Positions 8,324-16,440 of a DNA stretch of 64,000 nucleotides are shown here, in pieces. The DNA lies in NCBI GenBank assembly GCA_963777625.1, contig CAVZRO010000040.1, positions 106,159 to 170,158 of the forward strand, given 5' to 3'. Each line of letters opens with the position of its first letter. Within the stretch, counting starts at the first letter, position 1. The translations under genes and the position numbers were made by a program. Under the pieces are notes generated by a model. The model worked only from the letters and a program-made list of their open reading frames with translations. It was not told where the DNA came from and did no database searches. This DNA comes from DATDIC01 sp963777625. GTDB lineage: Bacteria > Pseudomonadota > Alphaproteobacteria > Acetobacterales > Acetobacteraceae.

Positions 8324-9715
8324 CTACCAGCTCAACACAGCCGATCCCGCCAGCGCCGCGACCACGGCGATCATCGCGATCCCGAATGCATGGGCATACG
8401 CCGGCGCGCCGGTCGCGGACCCGAGCACCCCGAAAAACACCGATCCGATCGCCGCCACACTGACCGCCGCGCCGATCTGCAGCATTGAATTGACCACCCC
8501 CGCCGCCATCCCTCCCTTGTGCGGAGGCACATCCTCCAGCACCGTGGTGAACAGCCGCGGCATCGCGATCCCCTGACCAAATCCGGCGACGAACACCGTC
8601 ACGATCAGCGTGGACCTCGATGCCAGCAGCGCCACCGCGACGGCTGTCGCGGCATACCCGACCACCTCGACGGCCAGCCCGAGGCTCAGCATCCGCGCAG
8701 CAGCGCGGCGGGCAAGTGGTGCAGTCAGCAACGGCCCGAGGAACAGACCGACGCCATACGGCAGCAGGCTCAACCCGGTGGCCAGCGGATTAAGCCCAGC
8801 GCCGTCCTGCCGCTCGATCGCGAACAGCAGGTAAAAGGCCGAGGTGAAGAAGAACAGCGTCGCCACCCAGCAGCCGCGGCGGAAGCTGCGCACCGCCAGC
8901 AACTCCAAGTCCAGCAGCGGCATGCCGCCGCGCAATGCAAACCGGTCCTCGTAGCGCAGCAAGCCCCAGGTCAGCGGTGCCATGGCGGCCAGCATCACGA
9001 AGGTCCACCAGGGCCAGCCGCGCTGCGCTCCTTCGGACAGCGGCAGGATCAGGCACGCCAGCAACAGCGACAACAGCACGGCGCCCCCGATATCCAGCCG
9101 CGGCCGCTCGCTCGCGCTGGTTTCCGGCACCAGCCCCCAGGCGCCCAGCAGCGCCAGCACCCCGACCGGCAGATTGATCAGGAACACCGCGCGCCAGCCG
9201 AGCCCCCAGGGGCTGAGCGCCACCAGCAGCCCGCCCCCCAACTGGCCGGCGGCGGCCGCCAGTCCCATCATCACCCCGTAAAAGCCGAGCGCGCGCGCCA
9301 GGTCCGGCCCACTGAACAACGCCCGGATCGAACCCAGCACCTGCGGGATCAGCATGGCCGCGGCGATCCCCTCGATGATGCGGGCAATCACCAGCAGGCT
9401 CGCCGAGCTGGCCAGGCCGCACAGGGCGGAGGCGCCAATGAAGCCGGCCATGGCCAGCATGAACACCAGCTTGCGGCCATACAGGTCGCCGATACGGCCG
9501 CCGGTGATCAGGAACACCGCATATCCGGCGGCGTAGCCCGAAATCACAAGCTGCACCTGTGCCGGGCTGGCACCCAGCCCGTCCTGAATCGACGGCAGCG
9601 CCACATTGACGATGAAGAAATCGACCGGGCCGAGAAAACCGCCCGTCAGCAGCACGATCAAAGCCAGCCACCGCGCCGACGGCGATACCCGCGCGGCGGA
9701 AACCTGTGTCTGCAC
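8324..9715 (-). CDS. MFS drug exporter, DHA2 (EmrB/QacA) type
   Basis: A 463-residue inner-membrane protein with about 14 hydrophobic segments. The first helices contain GFLGPVDFFIVNVALPSIQ, with the conserved Asp of drug/H+ antiporters, and the motif A loop GGRIGDLYGRKLVFM. The later part has GFGQGIAMPRLFTTVLEDVP. It should export hydrophobic drugs or toxic metabolites by proton antiport. It is convergent with the cupin gene and divergent from the J-domain gene. Substrate cannot be read. Confidence 0.88.
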   Translation of the reverse strand: MQTQVSAARVSPSARWLALIVLLTGGFLGPVDFFIVNVALPSIQDGLGASPAQVQLVISGYAAGYAVFLITGGRIGDLYGRKLVFMLAMAGFIGASALCGLASSASLLVIARIIEGIAAAMLIPQVLGSIRALFSGPDLARALGFYGVMMGLAAAAGQLGGGLLVALSPWGLGWRAVFLINLPVGVLALLGAWGLVPETSASERPRLDIGGAVLLSLLLACLILPLSEGAQRGWPWWTFVMLAAMAPLTWGLLRYEDRFALRGGMPLLDLELLAVRSFRRGCWVATLFFFTSAFYLLFAIERQDGAGLNPLATGLSLLPYGVGLFLGPLLTAPLARRAAARMLSLGLAVEVVGYAATAVAVALLASRSTLIVTVFVAGFGQGIAMPRLFTTVLEDVPPHKGGMAAGVVNSMLQIGAAVSVAAIGSVFFGVLGSATGAPAYAHAFGIAMIAVVAALAGSAVLSW

Positions 9716-9802
9716 GTCCTTGCAATCCTGCTCCCGGGCGCCTGACCTAGCGGTGCAGGGCGGTCACCGCAAGCAAACCCCGATCGGCTATATAATGGGC
9801 CG

Positions 9803-10867
9803 ATGAGTCTCGACCCGAAAGGTTACTACCACCGTCTCGGCATTCCGCCGGACGCCGGCGCCGAGGAGGTCGCAACCGCGTATCGCCGTCGGGCGCGGGT
9901 CGTCCATCCGGACGTGCCAACAACCGGGGATGCGGATGCCTTCGTGGCCCTGAAGGCCGCCTACGATGTGCTGAGCGATCCGCTTTGCCGGGCTGCATAC
10001 GACCGCTCGGGGCGCCAACCGATGCCCGTTCGGCCGGCGATTCGGCCCGCGCCGGCCGTCGTGGTGCCGGATGGGGGCAGCCGCGCGCTGCCGATCCTTG
10101 CCGGCCTGCTGGGTGCGGCCGGCATCGTGACCTTCATTTTGCTGGCGCGGGACGTGCATTCGCCGCCTCTCCCGGTGTCTCGCCCGATGGCGGCGTCAAT
10201 TCCGCCCATCGCCTCCCTCGCCGTCCGCCAGCATCATCTGGTCGGGGAGACGACCCATTACGTGGCGCCAGGTCCGGATGACGCCATTCTCTGGATGAAG
10301 GACCCTGCGAATGACCGGCTGTACCCGGCCGGCCGGGTCAAGGCCTTCGCCGGCGTGCACGCGTTGGGCCTCGTTCCGGAACATGGGCTGATGGCGGTCG
10401 CCCTCGATCGAAATGAGGTCGGGTTCATCGATGCGGCGCGGCTGGTGCCGGGAGATGCGGCCGCTGCCCGTCGCGCCTTCTGTGCCGACCAGGCCGGCGC
10501 CCCGCCGGCGAATGCGGAACTGCTTGCCCGGCGTTCGAGCAGCGGAAATGCCCGGCTGTTGATCCACAACGTTGGCGAGCAGCCGGCTGTCGTCAAACTG
10601 CGCAACCCTGAGGGTCGGACGGAAGTCAGCCTTTATGTCGGTCCCCGCATGAACGTGACCGTGGTTGGACTGCCCGCCGGTCCCTGGCACGCCGACGTGG
10701 CGATTGGCGAACTATGGAGCCGTGCCTGCGGCCTGTTTGCGGCCGGCATGCGGGCACAACGTCTCGCGGCGACCATCGCGCCGGGCGGCGAACTGACCGT
10801 TCCGTTGGATCTGTCCGCGGCCCCGGTTGCCCGGGACATCTCCGATCAGGCATTCCAACATGATTAA
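9803..10867 (+). CDS. Membrane-anchored J-domain (DnaJ-like) protein
   Basis: A 354-residue protein. Residues 1-70 are a J domain (GYYHRLGIPPDAGAEEVATA, the HPD triad in RRRARVVHPDV, and KAAYDVLSDPLCRAAYD), which should stimulate an Hsp70. One membrane segment (LPILAGLLGAAGIVTFILLA) follows at about residues 93-115, and then a long C-terminal domain with strand-rich sequence that I do not recognise. There is no G/F region or zinc finger, so it is a class III J protein. The C-terminal part is probably periplasmic. Confidence 0.85.
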   Translation: MSLDPKGYYHRLGIPPDAGAEEVATAYRRRARVVHPDVPTTGDADAFVALKAAYDVLSDPLCRAAYDRSGRQPMPVRPAIRPAPAVVVPDGGSRALPILAGLLGAAGIVTFILLARDVHSPPLPVSRPMAASIPPIASLAVRQHHLVGETTHYVAPGPDDAILWMKDPANDRLYPAGRVKAFAGVHALGLVPEHGLMAVALDRNEVGFIDAARLVPGDAAAARRAFCADQAGAPPANAELLARRSSSGNARLLIHNVGEQPAVVKLRNPEGRTEVSLYVGPRMNVTVVGLPAGPWHADVAIGELWSRACGLFAAGMRAQRLAATIAPGGELTVPLDLSAAPVARDISDQAFQHD

Positions 10868-10897
10868 ATCGCCGGCCGTGCAAAAAAGGAGGTGACC

Positions 10898-11779
10898 ATG
10901 CCGCATGCCGCCGCCAGTGACGGGACGAAGCTGTTCTTCGAGGAAACCGGCGCCGGTACGCCGCTTATCTTCGTCCATGAATATGCCGGTGATCATCGAA
11001 GCTGGGAACCGCAGCTTCGCCATTTCGGGCAGCGCTACCAGGCGATTGCGTTCAATGCTCGCGGCTATCCACCCTCGGACGTTCCGGCCGATCCCGCCGC
11101 TTATTCACAGGCGCACGCGGCTGACGACATCCTCGCCGTGCTGGATCATCTGCGGATCGACAAGGCGCATGTGGTCGGGCTGTCGATGGGCGGTTTTGCC
11201 ACCCTGCATTTCGGTTTCCGCCATCCCGGACGAGCACGTTCGCTCACCGTTGCCGGATGCGGCTACGGCGCGGAGCCAGCTTCAAGGGATCAATTCCGTG
11301 CTGAGGCCGAGGCGGTGGCCGCCTTCATCGCTCAACACGGGATGCAGGATTTTGCTGGGAAATATGCCTACGGGCCGACGCGCGTGCAGTTTGCCAACAA
11401 AGACCCGCGAGGATTTGCGGAATTCGCTCGCTTCCTGGCTCAGCACGACCCGAAAGGAGCCCGCAATACGCAGCTTGGCGTCCAACGCGAGCGCCCTTCG
11501 CTCTACGGCCTGACCGCGGAAATGCGACAGCTCGATATCCCCACCCTTGTGCTCACCGGCGATGAGGACTGGCCCTGCCTTCAACCCGCTCTGCTCATGA
11601 AGCAAACGATCCGCACCGCGGGCTTGGCGGTGATGGCCAATTGCGGGCATGCGATCAATTTGGAGGATCCGGATCAGTTCAACCGGATCGTCGGGGACTT
11701 CCTGGCGCAGGTGGACGCCCGACGCTGGCCGGTGCGTGATCCGCGAGCCGTCAGCAGCTCGATTACCGGAATGCGTTAG
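10898..11779 (+). CDS. Alpha/beta fold hydrolase
   Basis: A 293-residue cytosolic hydrolase. The oxyanion region is LIFVHEYAGDHRSWEPQ; the nucleophile elbow is HVVGLSMGGFATLHFG (Ser in GLSMGG); the acid is in LTGDEDWP and the base His in ANCGHAINLEDPDQF. The triad is complete, so it is probably an esterase, lactonase or C-C hydrolase. ATG at 10898 follows a strong AGGAGG at 10887-10892; a GTG two codons earlier overlaps that site. Confidence 0.88.
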   Translation: MPHAAASDGTKLFFEETGAGTPLIFVHEYAGDHRSWEPQLRHFGQRYQAIAFNARGYPPSDVPADPAAYSQAHAADDILAVLDHLRIDKAHVVGLSMGGFATLHFGFRHPGRARSLTVAGCGYGAEPASRDQFRAEAEAVAAFIAQHGMQDFAGKYAYGPTRVQFANKDPRGFAEFARFLAQHDPKGARNTQLGVQRERPSLYGLTAEMRQLDIPTLVLTGDEDWPCLQPALLMKQTIRTAGLAVMANCGHAINLEDPDQFNRIVGDFLAQVDARRWPVRDPRAVSSSITGMR

Positions 11780-11828
11780 GAGCGTGATCGCTTGAGGCGG
11801 AACCGTCGGAAAGCGTGAATCACGCTCC
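11779..11828. repeat. Inverted repeat GGAGCGTGAT...ATCACGCTCC
   Basis: Ten-base perfect arms at 11779-11788 and 11819-11828 enclose a 30-bp loop, directly after the hydrolase stop codon. Palindromes with this arm sequence recur in alphaproteobacterial genomes as I remember them. It may act as a transcript 3' end, but there is no U-run. Confidence 0.6.
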
Positions 11829-11891
11829 CAGACGAAGAGTCCTGGTACGCAGGCCGACCCTGCGGGCCGGCCAGCACACCGCGCAGCTGCG

Positions 11892-12401
11892 TCAGGCTGC
11901 CCGAGCCGCCGCGTGACTCAGATTGTTGCCCTCGCCTAGCATGAAGGCACGCAATTGTAGCCGCGCGCGATGCACGCGGCTCTTCAGTGTTCCGATCGCA
12001 CAGCCGGTCCTTGCGGCTGCCGTTTCATATGGAATCTCCTGCAACGCAATCATGAACAGCGCCTCACGCTGATCCGGCGGAAGCCTCCCCAACGCCCAGG
12101 AGAGTTCGCGCAACGCCGTGCGGTCCTCATGCGCCGCGGCCACCGGCTGTTCCGGCATGGTCTCCATGTCGGTAAATTCGCGCTTGTTACGCACGCTGCT
12201 GATAAAGTGATTGATCATGATCCGATGGACCCATGCCGAAAAATTCGTCCCCGGCATAAAGCAGTCTTTCGCCACCAATGCCTTCGCAGCGACGTCCTGA
12301 GTAAGATCGTCGGCGGCGGCACGATTTCGGGTCAATGCGAGCGCCCATACGCGCATCTTGGGAAGGAAGGCGATCAACTGTTCGTTGAATTCCTGCGGCA
12401 C
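11892..12401 (-). CDS. ECF-type RNA polymerase sigma factor (EcfG-like)
   Basis: A 169-residue sigma-70 factor with only regions 2 and 4. Region 2 has LALTRNRAAADDLTQDVAAK and the -10 recognition stretch GTNFSAWVHRIMINHFISSV; region 4 has LPPDQREALFMIALQEIPYE and the helix-turn-helix CAIGTLKSRVHRARLQL. It resembles the alphaproteobacterial general-stress EcfG group, but no anti-sigma gene (NepR) or PhyR is adjacent. Start is GTG at 12401 with AAGGAG 8 bp upstream. A perfect tandem repeat lies just upstream of that ribosome site. Confidence 0.88.
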   Translation of the reverse strand: MPQEFNEQLIAFLPKMRVWALALTRNRAAADDLTQDVAAKALVAKDCFMPGTNFSAWVHRIMINHFISSVRNKREFTDMETMPEQPVAAAHEDRTALRELSWALGRLPPDQREALFMIALQEIPYETAAARTGCAIGTLKSRVHRARLQLRAFMLGEGNNLSHAAARAA

Positions 12402-12421
12402 GTCTGCTTCTCCTTGGCGGA

Positions 12422-12449
12422 AACGCTTCGGTCACAACGCTTCGGTCAC
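12422..12449 (-). promoter_or_regulatory. Perfect tandem 14-bp repeat upstream of ECF sigma gene
   Basis: Two identical copies, GTGACCGAAGCGTT on the minus strand, sit head-to-tail at 12436-12449 and 12422-12435, immediately upstream of the sigma-factor ribosome site. Position suits an operator or a promoter element. The repeat is seen; the role is inferred. Confidence 0.4.
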
Positions 12450-12495
12450 TCTGGGGACCTGTGTTGCTATCAGGTCGCGCACAAGGAGGAATGAC

Positions 12496-12540
12496 ATGAC
12501 CTTGAACCGGAAACGCCCGCGGGGCGTTCACGTCTTCTGA
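12496..12540 (+). CDS. Possible 14-residue peptide (MTLNRKRPRGVHVF)
   Basis: A short frame starting at ATG 12496 follows a textbook ribosome site (AAGGAGG, 12484-12490, 5 bp upstream). It encodes a basic 14-residue peptide and stops at 12540. It is divergent from the sigma gene. No homolog is known to me; the strong ribosome site is the only argument that it is translated. It could be a leader peptide. Confidence 0.25.
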   Translation: MTLNRKRPRGVHVF

Positions 12541-12548
12541 TGATGCGA

Positions 12549-12626
12549 ATTCAGCCTGCACGATCGCATTCACGAAAACCGGAGATAAGAATCAAAAAGG
12601 CCCGGCGCTCCGGCCGGGCCTTTCTA
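12549..12626. repeat. Duplicated 3'-end module, copy 1
   Basis: This stretch (ATTCAGCC..ACGATCGCAT.CACGAAAA..GGAGA..) is clearly similar to 13519-13594. Both copies end in a GC-rich hairpin. Copy 1 holds the terminator of the small secreted protein gene. The duplication suggests that a paralogous gene once lay left of copy 2. Confidence 0.6.
12596..12623 (-). terminator. Rho-independent terminator of the 87-aa secreted protein gene
   Basis: Stem AAAGGCCCGG / CCGGGCCTTT, 10 bp, with an 8-nt loop; on the minus strand it is followed by a T-run (CCTTTTTGATTC). It lies 48 bp past the stop codon at 12671 of the minus-strand gene. Confidence 0.8.
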
Positions 12627-12670
12627 GTCTCATCGGTTCGGATCGCGATGATCGCGATCCGGCGCCAGCT

Positions 12671-12934
12671 TTACGGTTTGCTTGTGGTGACCGCACCATT
12701 CGTGGCTGCGGTGGGCGGGTTCTCTTTGGCGGAGGTGGCCGGAGCCGACGCCGTCGGAGCGTTAGACGCGGTGTTTTCGGTGCCCACCGCGTTGGTGGCC
12801 CCCTGAGTGGTCATCGAGGGGTTCGGCGGCGGGGTGCCGCCGTTTCCGCCACCGCTGTCGCCTCCGGTCGCGGCGAATGCTGCTCCGGACGACAACGCGA
12901 GCGCGGCCGCCGCTGCTAACATCACTGCTCTCAT
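12671..12934 (-). CDS. Small secreted low-complexity protein (87 aa)
   Basis: An 87-residue protein with a clear signal peptide, MRAVMLAAAAALALSSGAAF with cleavage after AFA. The mature part is rich in Gly, Pro, Ser, Thr, Asn and Ala (GGDSGGGNGGTPPPNPS and onward) with no predicted fold, so it is probably a disordered periplasmic or secreted peptide. The start at 12934 has AAGGAG 9 bp upstream. The spacer AGAAGCAG after AAGGAG is the same as before the sigma gene, a hint of common ancestry of the leaders. It is ended by the terminator at 12596-12623. Confidence 0.7.
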   Translation of the reverse strand: MRAVMLAAAAALALSSGAAFAATGGDSGGGNGGTPPPNPSMTTQGATNAVGTENTASNAPTASAPATSAKENPPTAATNGAVTTSKP

Positions 12935-13098
12935 CTGCTGCTTCTCCTTGATTACGTCGATGCCGAACGCCGCGCCAAGTGTGGGCCGCGGCAGGCAACG
13001 ACCTCTGCGCATGCCAACGCCGGTTGCTACACGTCAGTTCGCCCGAAACCGATGAAGCCATCCCGAAAACCCGTCACGATTTCGGGAATATCACCGAG

Positions 13099-13440
13099 TT
13101 AGCCGCTCAGCAGCGCTTGCGCGCACGCATCAAGAATTGCGTCACTGTCCATTCCATAGGCGCGATAAAGGTCCGGAATATCGCCGCTCTGGCCGAAATG
13201 ATCGGGTCCAAGTGAAACCACGCGCTGCCCACGCACCGCGCCCAACCACGCATGAGTTGCCGGATGTCCGTCCAGCGAGCAGCGTTTCGACGGACGCCAT
13301 CACCGATCGGTCCCCATTGCGCCGCGCCCGGCCGGCAGCCAGCCAATCGGCACTCGGCAAACGCGACCTCGGCTTCGGGCGCAACGGGGCCTTGATAGCC
13401 GCTCGCGGCATGCTGACCAGCGCGGCGCCGCTCGCGGCGT
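13099..13440 (-). pseudogene. Decayed 3' fragment of pyruvate dehydrogenase E1 / transketolase-like gene
   Basis: Only the last ~110 codons remain, spread over three frames on the minus strand: GYQGPVAPEAEVAFAE, then ARRNGDRSVMASVETLLAG, then LDGHPATHAWLGAVRGQRVV followed by LGPDHFGQSGDIPDLYRAYG and ALLSG before the TAA at 13099. The last block matches the C-terminal domain of homodimeric E1/transketolase-like proteins. Two or more frameshifts and loss of the N-terminal four-fifths make it a dead fragment. Confidence 0.75.
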
Positions 13441-13518
13441 AGTCAGTAGTTCGCGCGGGTTGGTAACGAATTCAATATGTTGCGGCCAAAAGGCGGCAAA
13501 GCTCGGGCTAATGGCGCG

Positions 13519-13594
13519 ATTTCAGCCGACACGATCGCATCACGAAAAGCGGAGACAGAAATCAAGAGGCCGGCGCGCCGGCCAGGCCTTCCTG
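13519..13594. repeat. Duplicated 3'-end module, copy 2, and adjacent unassigned DNA
   Basis: Similar to 12549-12626, with a degenerate hairpin (GGCCGGCGCGCCGGCC). Around it, from 13441 to 13708, I see no supportable gene; a minus-strand stretch near 13600-13670 (SLSGGLRYWLQRYVEERERL) looks protein-like but is too short to assign. Confidence 0.55.
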
Positions 13595-13708
13595 GCACAA
13601 GGCGTTCGCGCTCCTCCACGTACCGCTGTAGCCAGTAGCGCAGCCCGCCGGACAACGATTGTGCAACCAACTCAAGCCCTTGCGGGTTCTCAACTCAGGA
13701 AGCTCGGA

Positions 13709-15094
13709 TTAAGCCGCATCGAACAGGCGCTGCCCGACGAACTCCCCTTTTCCGACCCCGCCCGGACACGCAAATATCCCGCTGCCCACATGCGTCGCAA
13801 ACTGGTTCAGCAGATCAAGCTTCGACATGCCATCAAATATCCTGATGAAACCGGTTCGCGGGTCGCTCTGATACGCGATGAACAACAGCCCGGCGTCATA
13901 TTCCAGTCCCTGGCGCCAGGGCGGCCAGCGTTCCGCAACCATGCTGAGCCCGTCATTGTACGAATAGCTCCGGCGCAGGATGCGAGCGCCATCATTGACC
14001 GCGGCGGCAGCCAGCCGGACATGCGCACTGTCCGGGATCACCGCATTGCCATCCTTATCCACGGCATCCAGGTCCAGCGGTGCGAATTCTCCACCGCCGG
14101 TCAACGGCGCGCCGTCCAGTTTGCGGCGGCCGATCACCTGCTCCTGGAAGTCCAGCTCCATGCGGTCCCAGTGCTCCAGCGCCAGCCGGATGCGGCGCAC
14201 CACCAGGTAGCTGCCCTGGCGCATCCAGTCCGGGCCGTCGTCACCGACCCAGACCGTGTTCTGCAACGTGCCATTGCCGATCAGCTTACCACCGGCGCGT
14301 TCCGCCGGGTGCGGGCTGCCCGGATTCTGCGTGCCGTCCTTGAACCCCAGCAGGTTGCGCGGCGTCTCGCCGGCCGGGGTGTCAGGCAGAAAGCCCGTCT
14401 GCATCCATCGCAGGACCGCGACACCTGGCTTCGCGTCGTACGCGGTGGTCGCACCCGCGCGCTTGCCGCCGTACCCGTTGGCCGCGTCGTTCGGGGCAGC
14501 CATGCGGGCGAGTTGCCGGACCGCGTGAAACGCCACCATGGGGTCGTCGGCACAGGCCTGAATGCACAAATCGCCGCCGCCGCGCTGGGGATCGAGCTGG
14601 TCACCATTAAATCGCGGCAGCTCCACCAACGCCGCGGGCCGCTTCGCCCGCAACCCATACCGGTCTTTGCCGTCCTTCTCGAACAGGCCCGGCCCGAAAC
14701 CGAACGTCACCGTCAGGCGTTGCGCCGCGGTGCCGATCGTCTCGCCACTATCCGCCGGGGCAACGGAAGGATCGCCGTTCAGCAGCTCGGCCGTCTGCCC
14801 CGCCGTCATGCGCGCCGCCGCCGCGGTCCAGGCTTGCAGCATCCCGACCACGTCCGTCGCAGCGTCGGCAACAAGGTCGAACGCCGCGAACACCACATGC
14901 GTCTGCTGCGGCGTGTCGACCCCCGCCTGATGGAGGCCATGGAACGGTACCCGATCATCGGCCGCGCCGGCCGCCAGGTCGCCATCCCCGCCGCTGCCCT
15001 GCGCCTTCGCCCGGCCGAGCGCCGCCGCCGCGGCGAACATCCCGCCGGCTCCGCCAATGAAGGATCGCCGCGAGGAAAACGGGCAGCCGGTCAC
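13709..15094 (-). CDS. Dyp-type heme peroxidase, Tat-exported (EfeB-like)
   Basis: A 461-residue periplasmic dye-decolorising peroxidase. The Tat signal is CPFSSRRSFIGGAGGMFAAA at the N-terminus. The catalytic GxxDG motif appears as NLLGFKDGTQNPGSP, and a proximal-His/Arg region follows near the middle and end (LLFIAYQSDPRTGFIRIFDG). EfeB-type enzymes oxidise or remove iron from heme. GTG at 15094 (GGAGG 5 bp upstream) is preferred: an upstream ATG at 15139 lies inside a dispersed repeat. The exported NHL gene and an OprB-type porin gene lie upstream on the same strand. Confidence 0.85.
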   Translation of the reverse strand: MTGCPFSSRRSFIGGAGGMFAAAAALGRAKAQGSGGDGDLAAGAADDRVPFHGLHQAGVDTPQQTHVVFAAFDLVADAATDVVGMLQAWTAAAARMTAGQTAELLNGDPSVAPADSGETIGTAAQRLTVTFGFGPGLFEKDGKDRYGLRAKRPAALVELPRFNGDQLDPQRGGGDLCIQACADDPMVAFHAVRQLARMAAPNDAANGYGGKRAGATTAYDAKPGVAVLRWMQTGFLPDTPAGETPRNLLGFKDGTQNPGSPHPAERAGGKLIGNGTLQNTVWVGDDGPDWMRQGSYLVVRRIRLALEHWDRMELDFQEQVIGRRKLDGAPLTGGGEFAPLDLDAVDKDGNAVIPDSAHVRLAAAAVNDGARILRRSYSYNDGLSMVAERWPPWRQGLEYDAGLLFIAYQSDPRTGFIRIFDGMSKLDLLNQFATHVGSGIFACPGGVGKGEFVGQRLFDAA

Positions 15095-15112
15095 GGACGC
15101 CTCCGTCGTCTC

Positions 15113-15290
15113 ATCCCAACCCGCGTTGATGCTGCACATTCCGTCATGGCCGGCCCCTCTCCGTCATGGCCGGGCTTGTCCTGGCTTGTCCCGGCCATCC
15201 ACGACTTTGTCGCCCACTGCGCCGCTCGTTCGCTTCACGTTACGCCGGGCAACACCGGCAGGATGAGTCATTCTCAATGCGGTCCGGTAT
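15113..15290. repeat. MITE-like element A
   Basis: Lies exactly between the Dyp and NHL genes. One end reads CCAACCCGCGTTGATGCTG; the other, reverse-complemented, reads ATACCGGACCGCATTGAG, so the termini are inverted repeats. The core (CTTGTCCCGGCCATCCACGA, GACTTTGTCGCCCACTGCGC, CCGCTCGTTCGCTTCACG) recurs near 26830, 32860 and 63850. The NHL stop codon abuts the right end. Confidence 0.75.
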
Positions 15291-16420
15291 CAGTGTGCCA
15301 GGACCAACGTGTTCACGTCGTCCTCCACATAATAGAACCCTTCGCCGGACGGCTCCATCGCAAGGCCGAACAGATCTCCGCTCCCTGGCGGCTGCTGTGC
15401 CTTGTCGGCGTCGATCCATTGCGCATAGAGCTGCTTGCCGGTGGCCGGGTCGATCTCCACCGCCTGGCCGTTCAGTCCGTTGGTCGCCAGCAGATGACCG
15501 TTCGGCGCCAGGACGATGGCCAACGGACGCTGCAGCAGCCCATCCTTCGTGACCTCCCGGCCGGTGCCGGCGCTGTCGGTGCGCGTTGCGGCATCCGCAA
15601 CCGCGACGATCCGGTTGCCGATCGCGTCAGAAATATACAGCGTCCCATCGGCCGCCAGAGCCAGCCCGGTCGGGCCGATGATGAACACGCTCTTGTCCGC
15701 CTGCTCGCCAAAGCCATCGGCGATAATGGTCTCTCCGGCAACGACAGGCGGCTTTTCTTCGGCAATTGCAAGCTCGATCCGCAGCACGGTCGCCTGATTG
15801 ACCACCGGCGGACTGTCCGTCGCGGCACCCACGCCAAATCCGGTGTTGCTGACGAACAAGGTCGCGGTCGCCCCCCTGTCGATCACCGCCATGTTGCCCC
15901 ACGGCCCATTGATTCGGGGGCTCGTGATCGTGGTCGCCACATTGCCCTGCGCGTCAAGCACGATCAGGCAGCCTTGTCCCTTGGTGGTGGTCGTGCCGTC
16001 GGAACTGGGCAGACTGCCGACAATGACCCATCCGCTCTTCAGCATCGTCATCGCCGTGGTCAGCCCGACGCCGCCCGGGCAACCACCCAAATGTCGCGGA
16101 ATCTCGGCGAATTGCGACAGCTTTCGCGTGGAAGGATTGTAATCGACGATCGTCGTGCCCAGACCCTGGAGGTTGTTCTTGTCGTTGAAATTATCAACCA
16201 GCACGTCGCCTTTCCGAATCTTCCCGACCGACTCCGGCGCGACCACGATGGCATAAGGGTTCTGGTCGCCATTGTCCGGCACCGTGGAAGTCACCGTCGT
16301 ATGGTGGTGCAGGGTCTCCAGAAACCCCTGGGGGGCAGCGGCCGCCAAACCCGGCACTCCCGCCGTCACCGCCACCATCAGGCCGGCGAAACCGCCCCGT
16401 GCCCCAAAATAATGTTTCAT
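15290..16420 (-). CDS. Exported NHL/SMP-30-like beta-propeller protein
   Basis: A 376-residue protein with a Sec signal (GLMVAVTAGVPGLAAAAPQ) and repeated strand motifs such as GPTGLALAADGTLYISDAIG, RPLAIVLAPNGHLLATNGLN and GLAMEPSGEGFYYVEDDVN, which indicate a beta-propeller in the periplasm. No catalytic residues are identified. It begins after AGGAGACAACAA. The gene lies between the Dyp peroxidase and the porin and probably shares their transcript, although a MITE-like element now separates it from the Dyp gene. Confidence 0.75.
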   Translation of the reverse strand: MKHYFGARGGFAGLMVAVTAGVPGLAAAAPQGFLETLHHHTTVTSTVPDNGDQNPYAIVVAPESVGKIRKGDVLVDNFNDKNNLQGLGTTIVDYNPSTRKLSQFAEIPRHLGGCPGGVGLTTAMTMLKSGWVIVGSLPSSDGTTTTKGQGCLIVLDAQGNVATTITSPRINGPWGNMAVIDRGATATLFVSNTGFGVGAATDSPPVVNQATVLRIELAIAEEKPPVVAGETIIADGFGEQADKSVFIIGPTGLALAADGTLYISDAIGNRIVAVADAATRTDSAGTGREVTKDGLLQRPLAIVLAPNGHLLATNGLNGQAVEIDPATGKQLYAQWIDADKAQQPPGSGDLFGLAMEPSGEGFYYVEDDVNTLVLAH

Positions 16421-16440
16421 TTGTTGTCTCCTGGCTCAGG

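Noticed and set aside
13061..13087. Hairpin TCCCGAAA/TTTCGGGA as a terminator
   Set aside because: No T-run on either strand, and it lies after a dead gene fragment; kept only as a note.
15095..15139. ATG 15139 as start of the Dyp peroxidase
   Set aside because: The extra residues are encoded by the dispersed repeat end; GTG 15094 has a ribosome site.
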